Shown here: positions 26,158-35,123 of the stretch, one piece after another | Layout: each line of letters begins with the position of its first letter | How positions within the stretch are numbered: position 1 is the stretch's first letter | NCBI GenBank assembly: GCA_944321885.1 | Contig: CALUNB010000008.1 | Span: 1 to 60,821 of the forward strand | Length of the DNA stretch: 60,821 nt | From: an uncultured Bacteroidales bacterium | GTDB taxonomy: Bacteria; Bacteroidota; Bacteroidia; Bacteroidales; P3 | Direction: 5' to 3' | The notes under the pieces: generated by a model | What the model saw: the letters and a program-made list of their open reading frames with translations, nothing else | Told to the model about the DNA's origin: nothing | Databases searched by the model: none | Position numbers and translations under genes: made by a program

Positions 26158-26964
26158 ATGAAAGGAAAAAACAAGGAAAAATTCCAAACAGCCGAAAGGG
26201 TATCGGAAAAACCATCGGACAATTTCGTGTTCCAACGCTCCAAACTGGCATATTGCTTGGCCGCGGAAAAAATCAGCGGGAAAGTCCTCGAAATCGGAAC
26301 CGGGGAAGGTTACGGAGCCAAAATCCTGCAACCCAAGGCCGAAGCATTCTTTACCATCGACCGTTACGCCACGCCTTTGGATCCCGCATTGGCCGGGAAA
26401 ATCCATTTCACCCGGGCCAAAGTCCCTCCCATCCCGTTCGCCGACAAGACCTTCGATTTCGTCGTTTCCTTCCAAGTCATCGAACACGTTTACTATGACA
26501 GATTCCTGATCCAGGAAATATGGCGGGTCCTCAAACCCGGAGGCAAACTCCTCATTTCCACGCCCAACAGAAACATGTCCCTGACACGCAATCCTTTCCA
26601 TGTACGCGAATACGACTCCGAAGATTTCTCGGCCTTGCTTTGGGCGGCTTTCAGGCAAATCGAATCCGGAGGCATCGCCGGAAACCAAAAAGTAATGGAA
26701 TATTACGAGCAGAACCGCCAAAGCGTGGCCAAATTCGCCCGTTTCGACATCCTCGACCTCCAGCACCGCCTGCCACGCCAGCTCTTCAAAATTCCTTACG
26801 ACATATTGAACCGCATCAACCGGAAACGCCTGCTCAAAGAGGGGAACGGCTTGGTGGAATCCATCCGGATGGAAGACTATTTCTACACCTCCAATATCGA
26901 CAACTGCTTCGATTTGTTCTACACGGCAACAAGAGCCGGGAAGTCCTCAATGACCCTATGGTAA
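26158..26964 (+). CDS. Class I SAM-dependent methyltransferase
   Basis: Cytosolic methyltransferase of 268 residues with the SAM-binding motif I VLEIGTGEGYGAKIL (about 43-57), acidic residue after beta-2 in FFTIDRY, motif with PFADKTFDFVVSFQVIEHV and IWRVLKPGGKLLISTPN. This is the Methyltransf_11/25 arrangement. The substrate is unknown; its C-terminal region (DILDLQHRLPRQLFKIPYDILNRINRKRLL) is not diagnostic. In related Bacteroidota genomes such genes lie beside glycosyltransferases, and here it converges with a Dpm1-like glycosyltransferase. A promoter-like TATCTTCG lies at 26025-26032 in the preceding element. Confidence 0.88.
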   Translation: MKGKNKEKFQTAERVSEKPSDNFVFQRSKLAYCLAAEKISGKVLEIGTGEGYGAKILQPKAEAFFTIDRYATPLDPALAGKIHFTRAKVPPIPFADKTFDFVVSFQVIEHVYYDRFLIQEIWRVLKPGGKLLISTPNRNMSLTRNPFHVREYDSEDFSALLWAAFRQIESGGIAGNQKVMEYYEQNRQSVAKFARFDILDLQHRLPRQLFKIPYDILNRINRKRLLKEGNGLVESIRMEDYFYTSNIDNCFDLFYTATRAGKSSMTLW

Positions 26965-26989
26965 AAGAAGAACTTCCGCATACCCACGG

Positions 26990-27748
26990 TCAGGAAACCG
27001 GTCGTTTCGGCTGTCCTTTATATTGTCCGTGATATTTCCGGAACCTCAGCTGGATGACCCCGAAGAAAGCTTCCTTGAAGATTTTCTTGCTCATCTTGGA
27101 GGTTCCTTCCTTGCGGTCGGTAAACACGATGGAAACCTCCTTTATCTGGTATCCCAGACGGTAGGCCGTGTACTTCATCTCGATTTGGAAGGCGTAGCCC
27201 ACGAAATGCACATCGTCCAAATCCATATTACGGAGCAAGGAGGCCTTGTAGCAAACAAAACCGGCGGTCGCATCCCCGATTTTCATGCCGGTCACGATCC
27301 GCACGTAAGCCGAAGCATAATAGGACATCAAGACCCTTCCGATAGGCCAGTTGACCACGTTGACCACCCCGTTCACGTAACGGGACCCCACTGCCAAATC
27401 CGCCCCATCCTTGGCACAAGCCTTGTACAAGCGCTCCAAATCGTCGGGATTATGGGAAAAATCGGCATCCATCTCGATCACATAGTCGTAATCACGGGCC
27501 AAAGCCCATTTGAAACCATGGATGTAGGCAGTCCCCAGCCCCAACTTCCCGCTACGTTTCTCCATGAACAAGCGTTCGGGAAACTCCGGCATCAAGGATT
27601 CCACGATAGCGGCCGTCCCGTCGGGGGAATTGTCTTCCACGACCAAAATATCGAAAGCCTTGGGCAAAGAAAAAACCTTACGGATGATTTTTTCTATGTT
27701 TTCTTTCTCGTTGTAAGTAGGAATGATGACTAATGCGTCGCTGCTCAT
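26990..27748 (-). CDS. Polyprenol monophosphomannose synthase-like glycosyltransferase (GT2)
   Basis: GT2 family enzyme of 252 residues, predicted to transfer a sugar from a nucleotide donor to a polyprenyl phosphate at the membrane. The start MSSDALVIIPTYNEKENIEKII, the DNSPDGT loop, the DXD-like EMDADFSHNPDDL and GSRYVNGV are the Dpm1 signatures. FTDRKEGTSKMSKKIFKEA near the end is also characteristic. It lacks the C-terminal membrane domain of longer homologues. A perfect -7 box TATATTTG (complement of 27797-27804) gives a leader of about 45 nt. It may provide sugar donors for protein or envelope glycosylation, which is inference. Confidence 0.88.
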   Translation of the reverse strand: MSSDALVIIPTYNEKENIEKIIRKVFSLPKAFDILVVEDNSPDGTAAIVESLMPEFPERLFMEKRSGKLGLGTAYIHGFKWALARDYDYVIEMDADFSHNPDDLERLYKACAKDGADLAVGSRYVNGVVNVVNWPIGRVLMSYYASAYVRIVTGMKIGDATAGFVCYKASLLRNMDLDDVHFVGYAFQIEMKYTAYRLGYQIKEVSIVFTDRKEGTSKMSKKIFKEAFFGVIQLRFRKYHGQYKGQPKRPVS

Positions 27749-27796
27749 CGCTTCAAAAATAAAATCGGGAACATGCCCCTGTAGGATTCAGACAGG

Positions 27797-27804
27797 CAAA
27801 TATA
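27797..27804 (-). promoter_or_regulatory. Promoter of the Dpm1-like glycosyltransferase
   Basis: Perfect -7 box TATATTTG followed by C on the minus strand, about 49 nt upstream of the ATG at 27748. The rest of the 234-bp gap holds the nqr terminator. Confidence 0.6.
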
Positions 27805-27902
27805 AAAGCTCTTCCGAAAATAAGCAAATCCCGCGACATCCTTGACGAAACGCAAAAAAACGCCACGGGAAACACAGAGGAAAACGGCCCCCGGCCCCGC
27901 AG

Positions 27903-27955
27903 GAAAAACAAAATCCCGGAACCGGATGGAAGGATGGCTCCCCGGTCCCGGGATT
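27903..27955 (-). terminator. Intrinsic terminator of the nqr operon
   Basis: A 14-bp stem with one mismatch (27912-27925 with 27942-27955, core ATCCCGG/CCGGGAT) followed on the minus strand by a U-rich stretch. It lies 28 nt beyond the nqrF stop. Confidence 0.82.
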
Positions 27956-27982
27956 GCAAAATCCGAAACGATTCCTAATCTT

Positions 27983-29230
27983 CTAGTTCCCGAAATTGTC
28001 GTACCGGATCATATTGGCAGGGACTCCAAGGCTGTCGAGCATCTTCACGACCGCTTCCGTCATGGGCTTGGGACCGCAAAGATAGTATTCGATTTCTTCC
28101 GGTTCGGGATGATTCTTGAGGTAGTTGTCGAAAATGACCTGGTGGATGAACCCGGTGTAGCCCGTCCAATGGTCTTCCGGCAGGGGTTCGCTCAAGGCCA
28201 CATGGAAACTGAAATTCGGGAACTCCTTCTGGATTTTCTCGAAATCATCGATATAGAACAATTCCTTCAACGAACGTCCTCCGTACCAGAACGAAGCCTT
28301 GCGCTTGGTACGCTTGGTCATGAACTCGTCGAAAATCTGGGAACGCATGGGCGCCATACCGGCCCCGCCGCCGATGAACATCATCTCCCTTTCGGTATCC
28401 TGGACGAAAAATTCCCCGTAAGGTCCTGAAATCGTAATCTTGTCGCCTGGTTTGAGCGAATAGATATAGGAGGAGCAGATACCGGGATTCACCTTCATGA
28501 ACCCGCCCTTCTTGCGGTCGAATGGCGGCGTGGCGATACGCACGTTGAGCATGATACGGTTCCCCTCCGCCGGATGGTTGGCCATCGAATAGGCCCGGAA
28601 ACAAGGTTCGGGATTCTTCATCACCAAATCGAACATCTTCATCTTTTCCCAGTCGGGACGGTAAGGGGCATCCACGTCGATGTCCTTGAAATCGACCGTG
28701 CAAGCCGGGACATCAATCTGTATGTAGCCGCCTGCCCTGAAATCCAGGTTTTCGCCTTCAGGCAACTTGACCACGAACTCCTTGATAAAAGTGGCCACGT
28801 TATGGTTGGAAACCACTTCGCATTCCCACTTCCTGACCCCGAAGACTTCGGGAGGAATCCGTATCGACATATCGCTCTTGACCTTCACCTGGCAGCTCAG
28901 GCGCCAGTTTTCATGCTGTTCCCGGTAGGAAAAAAAGCCTTTTTCGGAAGGCAGTATGCTTCCGCCCCCCTCATCCACCCGGCAACGGCAAAGCCCGCAG
29001 CTTCCTTTTCCCCCGCAGGCCGAAGGCAAATAAATCTTCTGTGCGGACAAAGTGGACAAAAGGGAACTTCCCGCTTCCACTTCCAAGGTCTTCTCCCCGT
29101 TGATTTTCACTTTGACCTTTCCCTGGGGACTCAGTTTGGTCCTGGCATAAAGCAAGACTGCCACCAAGACAAGCATGATGACCAGAAAGACGATGACACT
29201 GGTCAACACGATGCTCCACGTAGAAACCAT
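27983..29230 (-). CDS. nqrF: Na+-translocating NADH:quinone reductase subunit F
   Basis: Electron-input subunit of Na+-NQR: oxidises NADH and passes electrons via FAD and a 2Fe-2S cluster. The 415-residue protein has one N-terminal helix (VLTSVIVFLVIMLVLVAVLLYA), a ferredoxin domain with SACGGKGSCGLCRCRV supplying cysteines, then FAD-binding RAYSMANHPAEGN and the NAD-binding GGGAGMAPMRSQI. The C-terminus YYLCGPKPMTEAVVKML and terminal YDNFGN match the family. Last gene of nqrABCDEF, 98 bp after nqrE; a small GCTCCGG/CCGGAGC hairpin lies in that gap. Confidence 0.97.
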   Translation of the reverse strand: MVSTWSIVLTSVIVFLVIMLVLVAVLLYARTKLSPQGKVKVKINGEKTLEVEAGSSLLSTLSAQKIYLPSACGGKGSCGLCRCRVDEGGGSILPSEKGFFSYREQHENWRLSCQVKVKSDMSIRIPPEVFGVRKWECEVVSNHNVATFIKEFVVKLPEGENLDFRAGGYIQIDVPACTVDFKDIDVDAPYRPDWEKMKMFDLVMKNPEPCFRAYSMANHPAEGNRIMLNVRIATPPFDRKKGGFMKVNPGICSSYIYSLKPGDKITISGPYGEFFVQDTEREMMFIGGGAGMAPMRSQIFDEFMTKRTKRKASFWYGGRSLKELFYIDDFEKIQKEFPNFSFHVALSEPLPEDHWTGYTGFIHQVIFDNYLKNHPEPEEIEYYLCGPKPMTEAVVKMLDSLGVPANMIRYDNFGN

Positions 29231-29328
29231 ATTTTCTTAAATATTATATTTTCAAACAATTTTCTCCGCTCCGGCAAGGGTTTCCCGGAGCGTTTCCGAA
29301 CCGGTCCCCCGCCCATCCCGTATCCTTC

Positions 29329-29946
29329 TCAGAGTTCGATACCCAGGAAACACATGAACGAAATACCCATCAGGCCGGTGATGATGAACGCCACCCCCAA
29401 GCCTTTCAGCGGAGCCGGGACATTGGAGTATTTCAGCTTTTCCCGGATGGCCGCGATGCCCACGATGGCCAAGCACCAGCCGATTCCCGAACCCAAAGCG
29501 AAGGTGGTAGCTTCCGCCAAACTTTGGTACTCGCGTTCCTGCATGAACAAGGAAGCCCCCATGATGGCGCAGTTCACCGCTATCAAGGGCAGGAAAATAC
29601 CCAAGGAGGAATAAAGCGAAGGCGAATACCTTTCCACGACCATCTCCACCAATTGGACGATGGCGGCAATCACGGCAATGAACATGATGAAACTCAAGAA
29701 ACCCAAGTCCACCTCGCTCAAGGCCGGACTCAACCAGGAAAGACCGCCTTTTACAAGCAAATACTTATTTATCAAATAATTGACCGGAACCGTAATCAAC
29801 ATCACAAAGACAACGGCTATACCTAGGCCGAAAGAGGTCTTCACGTTTTTGGAAATGGCCAAAAAGGAACACATTCCCAAGAAGTAGGCAAAAACCATGT
29901 TGTCCACGAAAATGGACCGGACGAAGAGGCTGAACAGATTTTCCAT
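29329..29946 (-). CDS. nqrE: Na+-translocating NADH:quinone reductase subunit E
   Basis: Integral membrane subunit of 205 residues with six predicted helices. It begins [30 protein letters not shown] and contains [16 protein letters not shown] and [22 protein letters not shown], where the conserved cysteine binds the intramembrane iron centre in homologues. It lies 4 bp downstream of nqrD. Confidence 0.97.
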   Translation of the reverse strand: MENLFSLFVRSIFVDNMVFAYFLGMCSFLAISKNVKTSFGLGIAVVFVMLITVPVNYLINKYLLVKGGLSWLSPALSEVDLGFLSFIMFIAVIAAIVQLVEMVVERYSPSLYSSLGIFLPLIAVNCAIMGASLFMQEREYQSLAEATTFALGSGIGWCLAIVGIAAIREKLKYSNVPAPLKGLGVAFIITGLMGISFMCFLGIEL

Positions 29947-29950
29947 ATCT

Positions 29951-30628
29951 CTACTTCTCTATTAAGTTACGATTCCTGGAACGCTGTATCCAGATGATGA
30001 TGCCCACAAGGATCAAGGCCATCGGGGGCAGGATGAAAAGGCCGTTGTTGGAATAGCCCGCTTCATAAAAACAAGAAGGTATGATTTGGTGTCCCAACAA
30101 GGTTCCCGAACCCAAAAGCTCACGGACAATGGCCACGATGACCAAGATGATACCATACCCTATACCATTCCCGATACCGTCCAGGAACGAAGGCCAAGGC
30201 TTGTTGGCCATGGCGAAAGCTTCCAAACGTCCCATGACGATACAGTTGGTGATAATCAAGCCAACGAAAACGGAAAGCTGCTTGCTGACCTCGAAGGCGA
30301 CCGCCTTGAGTACCTGGTCCACCAAAATCACCAAGGTCGCAATGACCGTCAACTGCACGATGATACGAATCCGGGGCGGAATGGAGTTCCGCATCAAGGA
30401 AATGATAAGGTTGGAAAAGGCCGTGACCACCGTCACCGAAAGGGCCATGACCAAGGCCGGCTGTAGTTTCGCCGTCACCGCCAATGCCGAACATATCCCA
30501 AGCACCTGCACCGTGACAGGGTTCTCCGAACCGAAAGGCCGGGACAGGAGCTTCATGTTCTTGGCCGAGAACATCTCTTTCCAGAACGGGACGGAAGCTT
30601 CCGCCGTCTTTGTTTTTTCTTGGCTCAT
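29951..30628 (-). CDS. nqrD: Na+-translocating NADH:quinone reductase subunit D
   Basis: Integral membrane subunit of 225 residues, paralogue of NqrE. Signatures include [60 protein letters not shown] and [10 protein letters not shown]. It starts 29 bp after the nqrC stop codon and is followed at once by nqrE. Confidence 0.97.
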   Translation of the reverse strand: MSQEKTKTAEASVPFWKEMFSAKNMKLLSRPFGSENPVTVQVLGICSALAVTAKLQPALVMALSVTVVTAFSNLIISLMRNSIPPRIRIIVQLTVIATLVILVDQVLKAVAFEVSKQLSVFVGLIITNCIVMGRLEAFAMANKPWPSFLDGIGNGIGYGIILVIVAIVRELLGSGTLLGHQIIPSCFYEAGYSNNGLFILPPMALILVGIIIWIQRSRNRNLIEK

Positions 30629-30657
30629 ATTGTTATTTGCTTTTTCCTGTTTTCAAA

Positions 30658-31497
30658 TTAACGGGCTACCTGTCCGACAACCGGGACAAAGGCTGTCGTA
30701 TCGGTAGCCACAGCAACCGGGTCCACGGTTCTTCCTTCCCCGCGCATGCGTTCGAAGAAAGGAACATAGCAAGACAGACAGTCTTTCAGCATTTTCGTCA
30801 CCCCGTTGCTGGTGATGGTACCGCCCGAAACCGCGTCAACCGCATTTTCAAGCTGGCCCGCATATTTTTCCGCCCCGCCTTTCTGGACCGTGACGGACAC
30901 GAAATCCCCGTTGCGTGAATCGAAAATCTTCTTGCCCTCGAACTGCTTCTGGAAGTCCTCCCCGGCAATCTCAGCCCCTAAACCCGGAGTTTCCCCCTTG
31001 TGGCCGAATGTGGCACCCTCCACGGTATTGAAATCCTTGCCTATCGCCAAGTAACCCCAGATGGCGCCCCACAAGCCCTTGCCTTGCAAGGGCACGATAT
31101 AGGCATCCCCTCCCCGGCAGACAAACACCGGGAAAAAAGCATCGGCTTCCCCTTTGGATGCCTTGTCCAACTCGGCTTTCATGTTACAGTCGAAAGCCCG
31201 GGAAACACCGGCATCGCCTTCCACTTGTTTCCAAGCGCCGTCCTCGTTGACATAACGGGCCACGACCCGACCCTCGCGGTCTACCCGCAGTTCGGCCGTT
31301 ATTTCCTCGTTATAGGCCTCCATGGCCGCCTCCCTTTCCACATCCTTCCCTGCCGCTTTGAGGATTTCCTGCATCGTGGCGGTTTCCTCGTTCCGGCTCT
31401 GCATGGGCTGCAAGAGCGTGGCGGCCAAGGCCAGCACAATGGCTGCTCCCGCCACCAAAACCGTGGTATAGATGAATATGTATCGGTTCGAAAACAT
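30658..31497 (-). CDS. nqrC: Na+-translocating NADH:quinone reductase subunit C
   Basis: Membrane-anchored subunit of 279 residues with covalently bound FMN. One N-terminal helix (IYTTVLVAGAAIVLALAATLL), then the periplasmic FMN-binding domain with GLWGAIWGYLAIGKD, FGHKGETPGLGAEI and DAVSGGTITSNGVTKML, where the second Thr of SGGTIT is the expected flavin attachment site. Follows nqrB by 27 bp. Confidence 0.96.
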   Translation of the reverse strand: MFSNRYIFIYTTVLVAGAAIVLALAATLLQPMQSRNEETATMQEILKAAGKDVEREAAMEAYNEEITAELRVDREGRVVARYVNEDGAWKQVEGDAGVSRAFDCNMKAELDKASKGEADAFFPVFVCRGGDAYIVPLQGKGLWGAIWGYLAIGKDFNTVEGATFGHKGETPGLGAEIAGEDFQKQFEGKKIFDSRNGDFVSVTVQKGGAEKYAGQLENAVDAVSGGTITSNGVTKMLKDCLSCYVPFFERMRGEGRTVDPVAVATDTTAFVPVVGQVAR

Positions 31498-31524
31498 CGT
31501 CTTTTCGGATTAAAGATTAACAAA

Positions 31525-32652
31525 TCAGGCTTTTTTCGATGCCAGGACAAGACGTTTGCGACGCCTTGCCATGTTCCGGCCCACCACCAAGTAATCGATA
31601 AGCGGGGCAAAGGTATTCATCAACAGGATGGCCAACATCATGCCTTCGGGATAGGCGGGATTGTAAATCCGGATCAACATGGCCATCAAACCGACGAGGA
31701 AACCGTAAATGAGTTTTCCCGTCCCGGTCTGGGCCGAGGTTACCGGGTCGGTAGCCATGAACACCAAACCGAACAAGAAACCGCCCGAAAGAATATGTTG
31801 CAGGATGGAGGCTCCGGTACTCCCGGCAAGCCCGCCAATCCAAGCCATCAACACGCCCCCGGCCAAGGTACTGATCATGACCCGGAAACTGCCGATTCCC
31901 GTCCAAAGCAAGATAACCGCGCCCAACAAGATGCAGAATTTGGAGGTCTCGCCCACCGAACCGGGAATGAAACCCCAGAACAGGGTCTGCAAATCTGGCA
32001 AGGCGTTGATTTCACCGGCGGCGATATGGGAAAGCGGGGTCGGACCCGATACGGCATCGGCCACCCACACCTTGTCCCCGCTTATCTGCGAAGGATAGGC
32101 GAAAAACAGGAATGCCCGCGCCAACAAAGCCGGGTTCCAGATATTCATACCGGTTCCCCCGAAAACTTCCTTGCCGATGATGACGGCGAAAGCGGTAGCC
32201 ACGGCAAGCATCCAAAGCGGTACGTCCGGCGGGCAAATCAAAGGAATAAGGAAGCCCGAAACCAGGAAACCTTCGTTTACCTCATGTCCCCTGACCTGGG
32301 CAAAAATGAACTCAATCGCCAAGCCGACCACATAACTGACAACCAGCATCGGGAGCACCTTGGTGCAACCGAACCAGAAATTCTGCCAGAAACCGGCTTC
32401 GACACCTACGGTGGCATGGTGCATATACCCCACGTTGTATGTCCCGAAAAGGAAGCAGGGTACCAAGGCCAGCACGACCACAATCATGGTCCGCTTCATG
32501 TCCAAGGCATCGCGGACATGGCTACCGATGGACGTCACCTTGTCGGGTACATATAAAAAGGACTCAAAAGCCTCGAAAGTGGAATGCAGGAAATGGTATT
32601 TTCCTCCTTTCTCGAATTTGGGCTTGATCCGATCCAAGAAATTCCTAAGCAT
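31525..32652 (-). CDS. nqrB: Na+-translocating NADH:quinone reductase subunit B
   Basis: Main membrane subunit of 375 residues (ten helices expected), housing FMN, riboflavin and part of the Na+ pathway. Signatures are FLYVPDKVTSIGSHVRDALDMKRTM, VSGFLIPLICPPDVPLWM, FGGTGMNIWNPALLARAF and DAVSGPTPLS, in which the Thr is the predicted covalent FMN site. The frame opens at 32691, but the ATG at 32652 (MLRNFLDRIKPKF) is the family start, 74 bp after nqrA. Confidence 0.97.
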   Translation of the reverse strand: MLRNFLDRIKPKFEKGGKYHFLHSTFEAFESFLYVPDKVTSIGSHVRDALDMKRTMIVVVLALVPCFLFGTYNVGYMHHATVGVEAGFWQNFWFGCTKVLPMLVVSYVVGLAIEFIFAQVRGHEVNEGFLVSGFLIPLICPPDVPLWMLAVATAFAVIIGKEVFGGTGMNIWNPALLARAFLFFAYPSQISGDKVWVADAVSGPTPLSHIAAGEINALPDLQTLFWGFIPGSVGETSKFCILLGAVILLWTGIGSFRVMISTLAGGVLMAWIGGLAGSTGASILQHILSGGFLFGLVFMATDPVTSAQTGTGKLIYGFLVGLMAMLIRIYNPAYPEGMMLAILLMNTFAPLIDYLVVGRNMARRRKRLVLASKKA

Positions 32653-32726
32653 ATGATGTTTCTTTTCTGTCGTTTGTACTCTATGTCGCAAGAAGGCATG
32701 ATTTCAGAGACCTCGCCAGGAACCCG

Positions 32727-34085
32727 TCATTGGACTTCCTTGTGGATGAATTCCAATCCCTCGCGGACAATCTTCTGTATCTCGATCTTGGAGGCATCGA
32801 TGAACTCGCAAAGCGCGAAATCCTCGGGCGAAACCTCGTAAATCCCCAAAGCCTCCATGTTTTCGATATCCTGGGCAATGCAAGCCTTGAGCAACTGCAT
32901 GGGATAAATGTCCATCGGTAAGACTTTCTCGAACTGCCCCGTCAACACGAAGGCCCGTTCCCCACCGTTCAAGTTGGTGTCCATGCGGTAACGGCGGTTC
33001 GGGAACAACCACGAAAAGAAGGTCCGCGAATAACTGTAGGTGTTCAGGCCCGGGGTCATCCACCCCATGAAACGGAAACGCTTGCCTTCCGGTATGACCG
33101 AAACCAAGTGGTCGTATGGTCCAAGGTATCCATCCGCTTGGATTTGCGTCCCGGTCAGGATGTTGCCGCTGACCACACGGACATCCGTCCCCAGTTTGAG
33201 GTTGTCTTTCAACAAATAAGAAACATTAAGACCCGCAATGACCTTGTGGTATCCGGTTTTCAAGACTTCCGAACCAGCCACGGCCACGACCTTGGTGGCA
33301 TCGTAAACGCCTTTCATGAACAAACGGCCCATGATGACCACGTCCTGTGGGTGCACGTACCAGACCGTATCCCCTTTGTTGATGGGAGCCACGTGATGGA
33401 TCTGGATTCCCACGTTGCCGCAGGGGTGAGGTCCTTCGAAGGAATGGATTTCAGCATTCTTGCATTCCAGATAAGCCTTGGAAGCCGTTTTGAGATGATG
33501 CACGCCCAAATGCACCTTTTTCCCCGCCAATTTGGCCAAAGCATCGATTCCCGCCTGGAAGTATTCCTCCTGTCCCCGGACCACCATGTCCAAATCGGGC
33601 GCCAAGGGAGCGGTATCGAAAGCCGAGACGAAAATGTCGCGGGGCGTACCTGCAGGATCGGCCGGCAAATCGAAAGGACGCTGACGGATGAATGCCCACA
33701 AACCAGCCTGCAACAATTTCTCCCGTACCTTTTCCGCCGTGAAATCCTTTTGCTCCAAAACTCCGAAATCCTTATACTGTGGTTTCTCGTCGGCCGTAAT
33801 CCGGATTTCCTCGATAACCCGGCGCGGGCCGTAGACGATTTCCTCCACGACACCGCTCACCGGGGAGGTCAGCACGATTTCCGGATGGTTCTTGTCGAAG
33901 AACAAGGGTTCACCGGCCAAGACCCTTTGCTGCGGCTGCACCGACAATTTGGGGTGCATACCGTAAAAAGCGGCAGGCTTGAGGGCGTAACGGGTGTAAG
34001 ATACGGTAGGCGCGTCGAGCGAACTGTCCGGACTTCCTTCTATTTTGATATCCAGTCCCTTTCGAAGTTTAATCACTTTTTCCAT
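32727..34085 (-). CDS. nqrA: Na+-translocating NADH:quinone reductase subunit A
   Basis: Peripheral cytoplasmic subunit of 452 residues and first gene of the operon. It starts MEKVIKLRKGLDIKIEG and has the rubredoxin-like/barrel sequence KLSVQPQQRVLAGEPLFFDKNHPEIVLTSPVSG. It also has GTPRDIFVSAFDTAPLAPDLD, PAGNVGIQIHHVAPINKG-like HPCGNVGIQIHH and VSVIPEGKRFRFMGWM. The open frame extends to 34466 but runs through the divergent promoter region and is rejected there. The six nqr genes are consecutive with gaps of 4-98 bp and share the promoter at 34112-34119. The complex pumps Na+ across the inner membrane during NADH oxidation. Confidence 0.97.
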   Translation of the reverse strand: MEKVIKLRKGLDIKIEGSPDSSLDAPTVSYTRYALKPAAFYGMHPKLSVQPQQRVLAGEPLFFDKNHPEIVLTSPVSGVVEEIVYGPRRVIEEIRITADEKPQYKDFGVLEQKDFTAEKVREKLLQAGLWAFIRQRPFDLPADPAGTPRDIFVSAFDTAPLAPDLDMVVRGQEEYFQAGIDALAKLAGKKVHLGVHHLKTASKAYLECKNAEIHSFEGPHPCGNVGIQIHHVAPINKGDTVWYVHPQDVVIMGRLFMKGVYDATKVVAVAGSEVLKTGYHKVIAGLNVSYLLKDNLKLGTDVRVVSGNILTGTQIQADGYLGPYDHLVSVIPEGKRFRFMGWMTPGLNTYSYSRTFFSWLFPNRRYRMDTNLNGGERAFVLTGQFEKVLPMDIYPMQLLKACIAQDIENMEALGIYEVSPEDFALCEFIDASKIEIQKIVREGLEFIHKEVQ

Positions 34086-34111
34086 GGGCAGTATTGCGTA
34101 AATTGGGTTTG

Positions 34112-34131
34112 CGAAGATAATATTATTTTTG
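34112..34131. promoter_or_regulatory. Back-to-back promoters: nqr operon and membrane-protein gene
   Basis: Within 20 bp there is a minus-strand -7 box TATCTTCG (complement of 34112-34119, leader about 23 nt to nqrA) and a perfect plus-strand TATTTTTG at 34124-34131, directed at the gene starting at 34218. The two -7 boxes are so close that the polymerases would exclude each other. Confidence 0.55.
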
Positions 34132-34217
34132 CACTCGGCAGACCTGTCCGGCTTGCCGCGGATTTTCCCGGAAAAGCATGGCCGGACCGGACACTCCGAT
34201 AAAAATCGACAAAAACC

Positions 34218-34988
34218 ATGAAAGCAAGCATGAAAACTTCGCCTGGGACCCCCAAGGCAAGGAAAAAGAAAGCGGAAACAATGCCCCGGCCGCAACCTCC
34301 CCTGCTGCCTGTATATGCTTTCGATGCCGTATTCGCATGCAGTTGCATCTTTTTCCTCATCCTGGCCGCCCCCCAGGAGTTGACGTTCCTGCAAAGCCTC
34401 AGCTGGGTGGTTTCCTGGCTCTGCTTGCTCTTTTTCTCGAAAAACGTGGTCCGGAAACGCCTGCATGTGGCCGCCATCGTCTTTTTGGCTTCCTTTGCCA
34501 CAGCCCTGCCCTGGCTGCTTCCTGCAAGCACCGATTTGCAGATTTATTGGATACTCGTCTGGATTGCCGCCCTCTTGGTCATCTGGCCGTTCCGTTTCCT
34601 GGCCTTGGGAGAACTGGCTTCGGCCTGCATTTACGGGCTGGGCTTTTGGCTCGGTTCCTTTTCGTTGTTTGAAGGCTCTTTCGACCCCAGGGTCCTGGCC
34701 ATCTTCGCCGATTCCGCCAGCCCGATGCCGGAAGGCTTGGAAAGCCTATGCGGTATCCTGGCTTGGTTCTCTTTCCTTGTCCTGTTCGCCGAATCCTTCC
34801 TGAAGGACATTTCCCTCTACCAACGACACAAGGAACTCCAACATTACTCGCTCCCGGTCTTGGTCGGGAACCTGTCCGGCTTTTTCCACCGCAAATGGCA
34901 GGACAGCCCGCTCCACCGGAAATGGATTATCGCCTTTTTCCTGCTCTACGCCTTGGGAGGTATTGCCTTGCTGGCCGTATTCTTGTAA
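34218..34988 (+). CDS. Polytopic membrane protein of unknown function
   Basis: Not recognised with certainty. The 256-residue product has a basic N-terminus (TPKARKKKAE) followed by about seven hydrophobic segments, among them AFDAVFACSCIFFLILAA, FLQSLSWVVSWLCLLFFS, LHVAAIVFLASFATALPWLLP and a C-terminal WIIAFFLLYALGGIALLAVFL. A polar cytoplasmic stretch SLYQRHKELQHYSLPVLVGN precedes the last helix. It could belong to the DUF6427-like Bacteroidota membrane families, but I cannot confirm this. Start options are ATGs at 34218, 34230 and 34281. A promoter lies at 34124-34131, and leuS downstream has its own promoter. Confidence 0.7.
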   Translation: MKASMKTSPGTPKARKKKAETMPRPQPPLLPVYAFDAVFACSCIFFLILAAPQELTFLQSLSWVVSWLCLLFFSKNVVRKRLHVAAIVFLASFATALPWLLPASTDLQIYWILVWIAALLVIWPFRFLALGELASACIYGLGFWLGSFSLFEGSFDPRVLAIFADSASPMPEGLESLCGILAWFSFLVLFAESFLKDISLYQRHKELQHYSLPVLVGNLSGFFHRKWQDSPLHRKWIIAFFLLYALGGIALLAVFL

Positions 34989-35011
34989 ACATCCGGTTCC
35001 CCCAAAAATAG

Positions 35012-35019
35012 TACCTTTG
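35012..35019 (+). promoter_or_regulatory. leuS promoter
   Basis: Perfect -7 box TACCTTTG followed by C, in the gap after the membrane-protein gene. The predicted leader is about 100 nt. It probably also serves the two-component genes downstream. Confidence 0.6.
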
Positions 35020-35123
35020 CAGGCCTTGCAGGCCCGCCCAGACCTCAAGGCAGGGCAAATTCCCGGATGGAAAAGTTTTTGATCCACCACCATAGAAACC
35101 GCCATAGAACACGATAACGAACC

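Noticed and set aside
34086..34466. N-terminal extension of nqrA
   Set aside because: It runs through the divergent promoter region and the neighbouring gene; NqrA starts MEKVIKLRKG.
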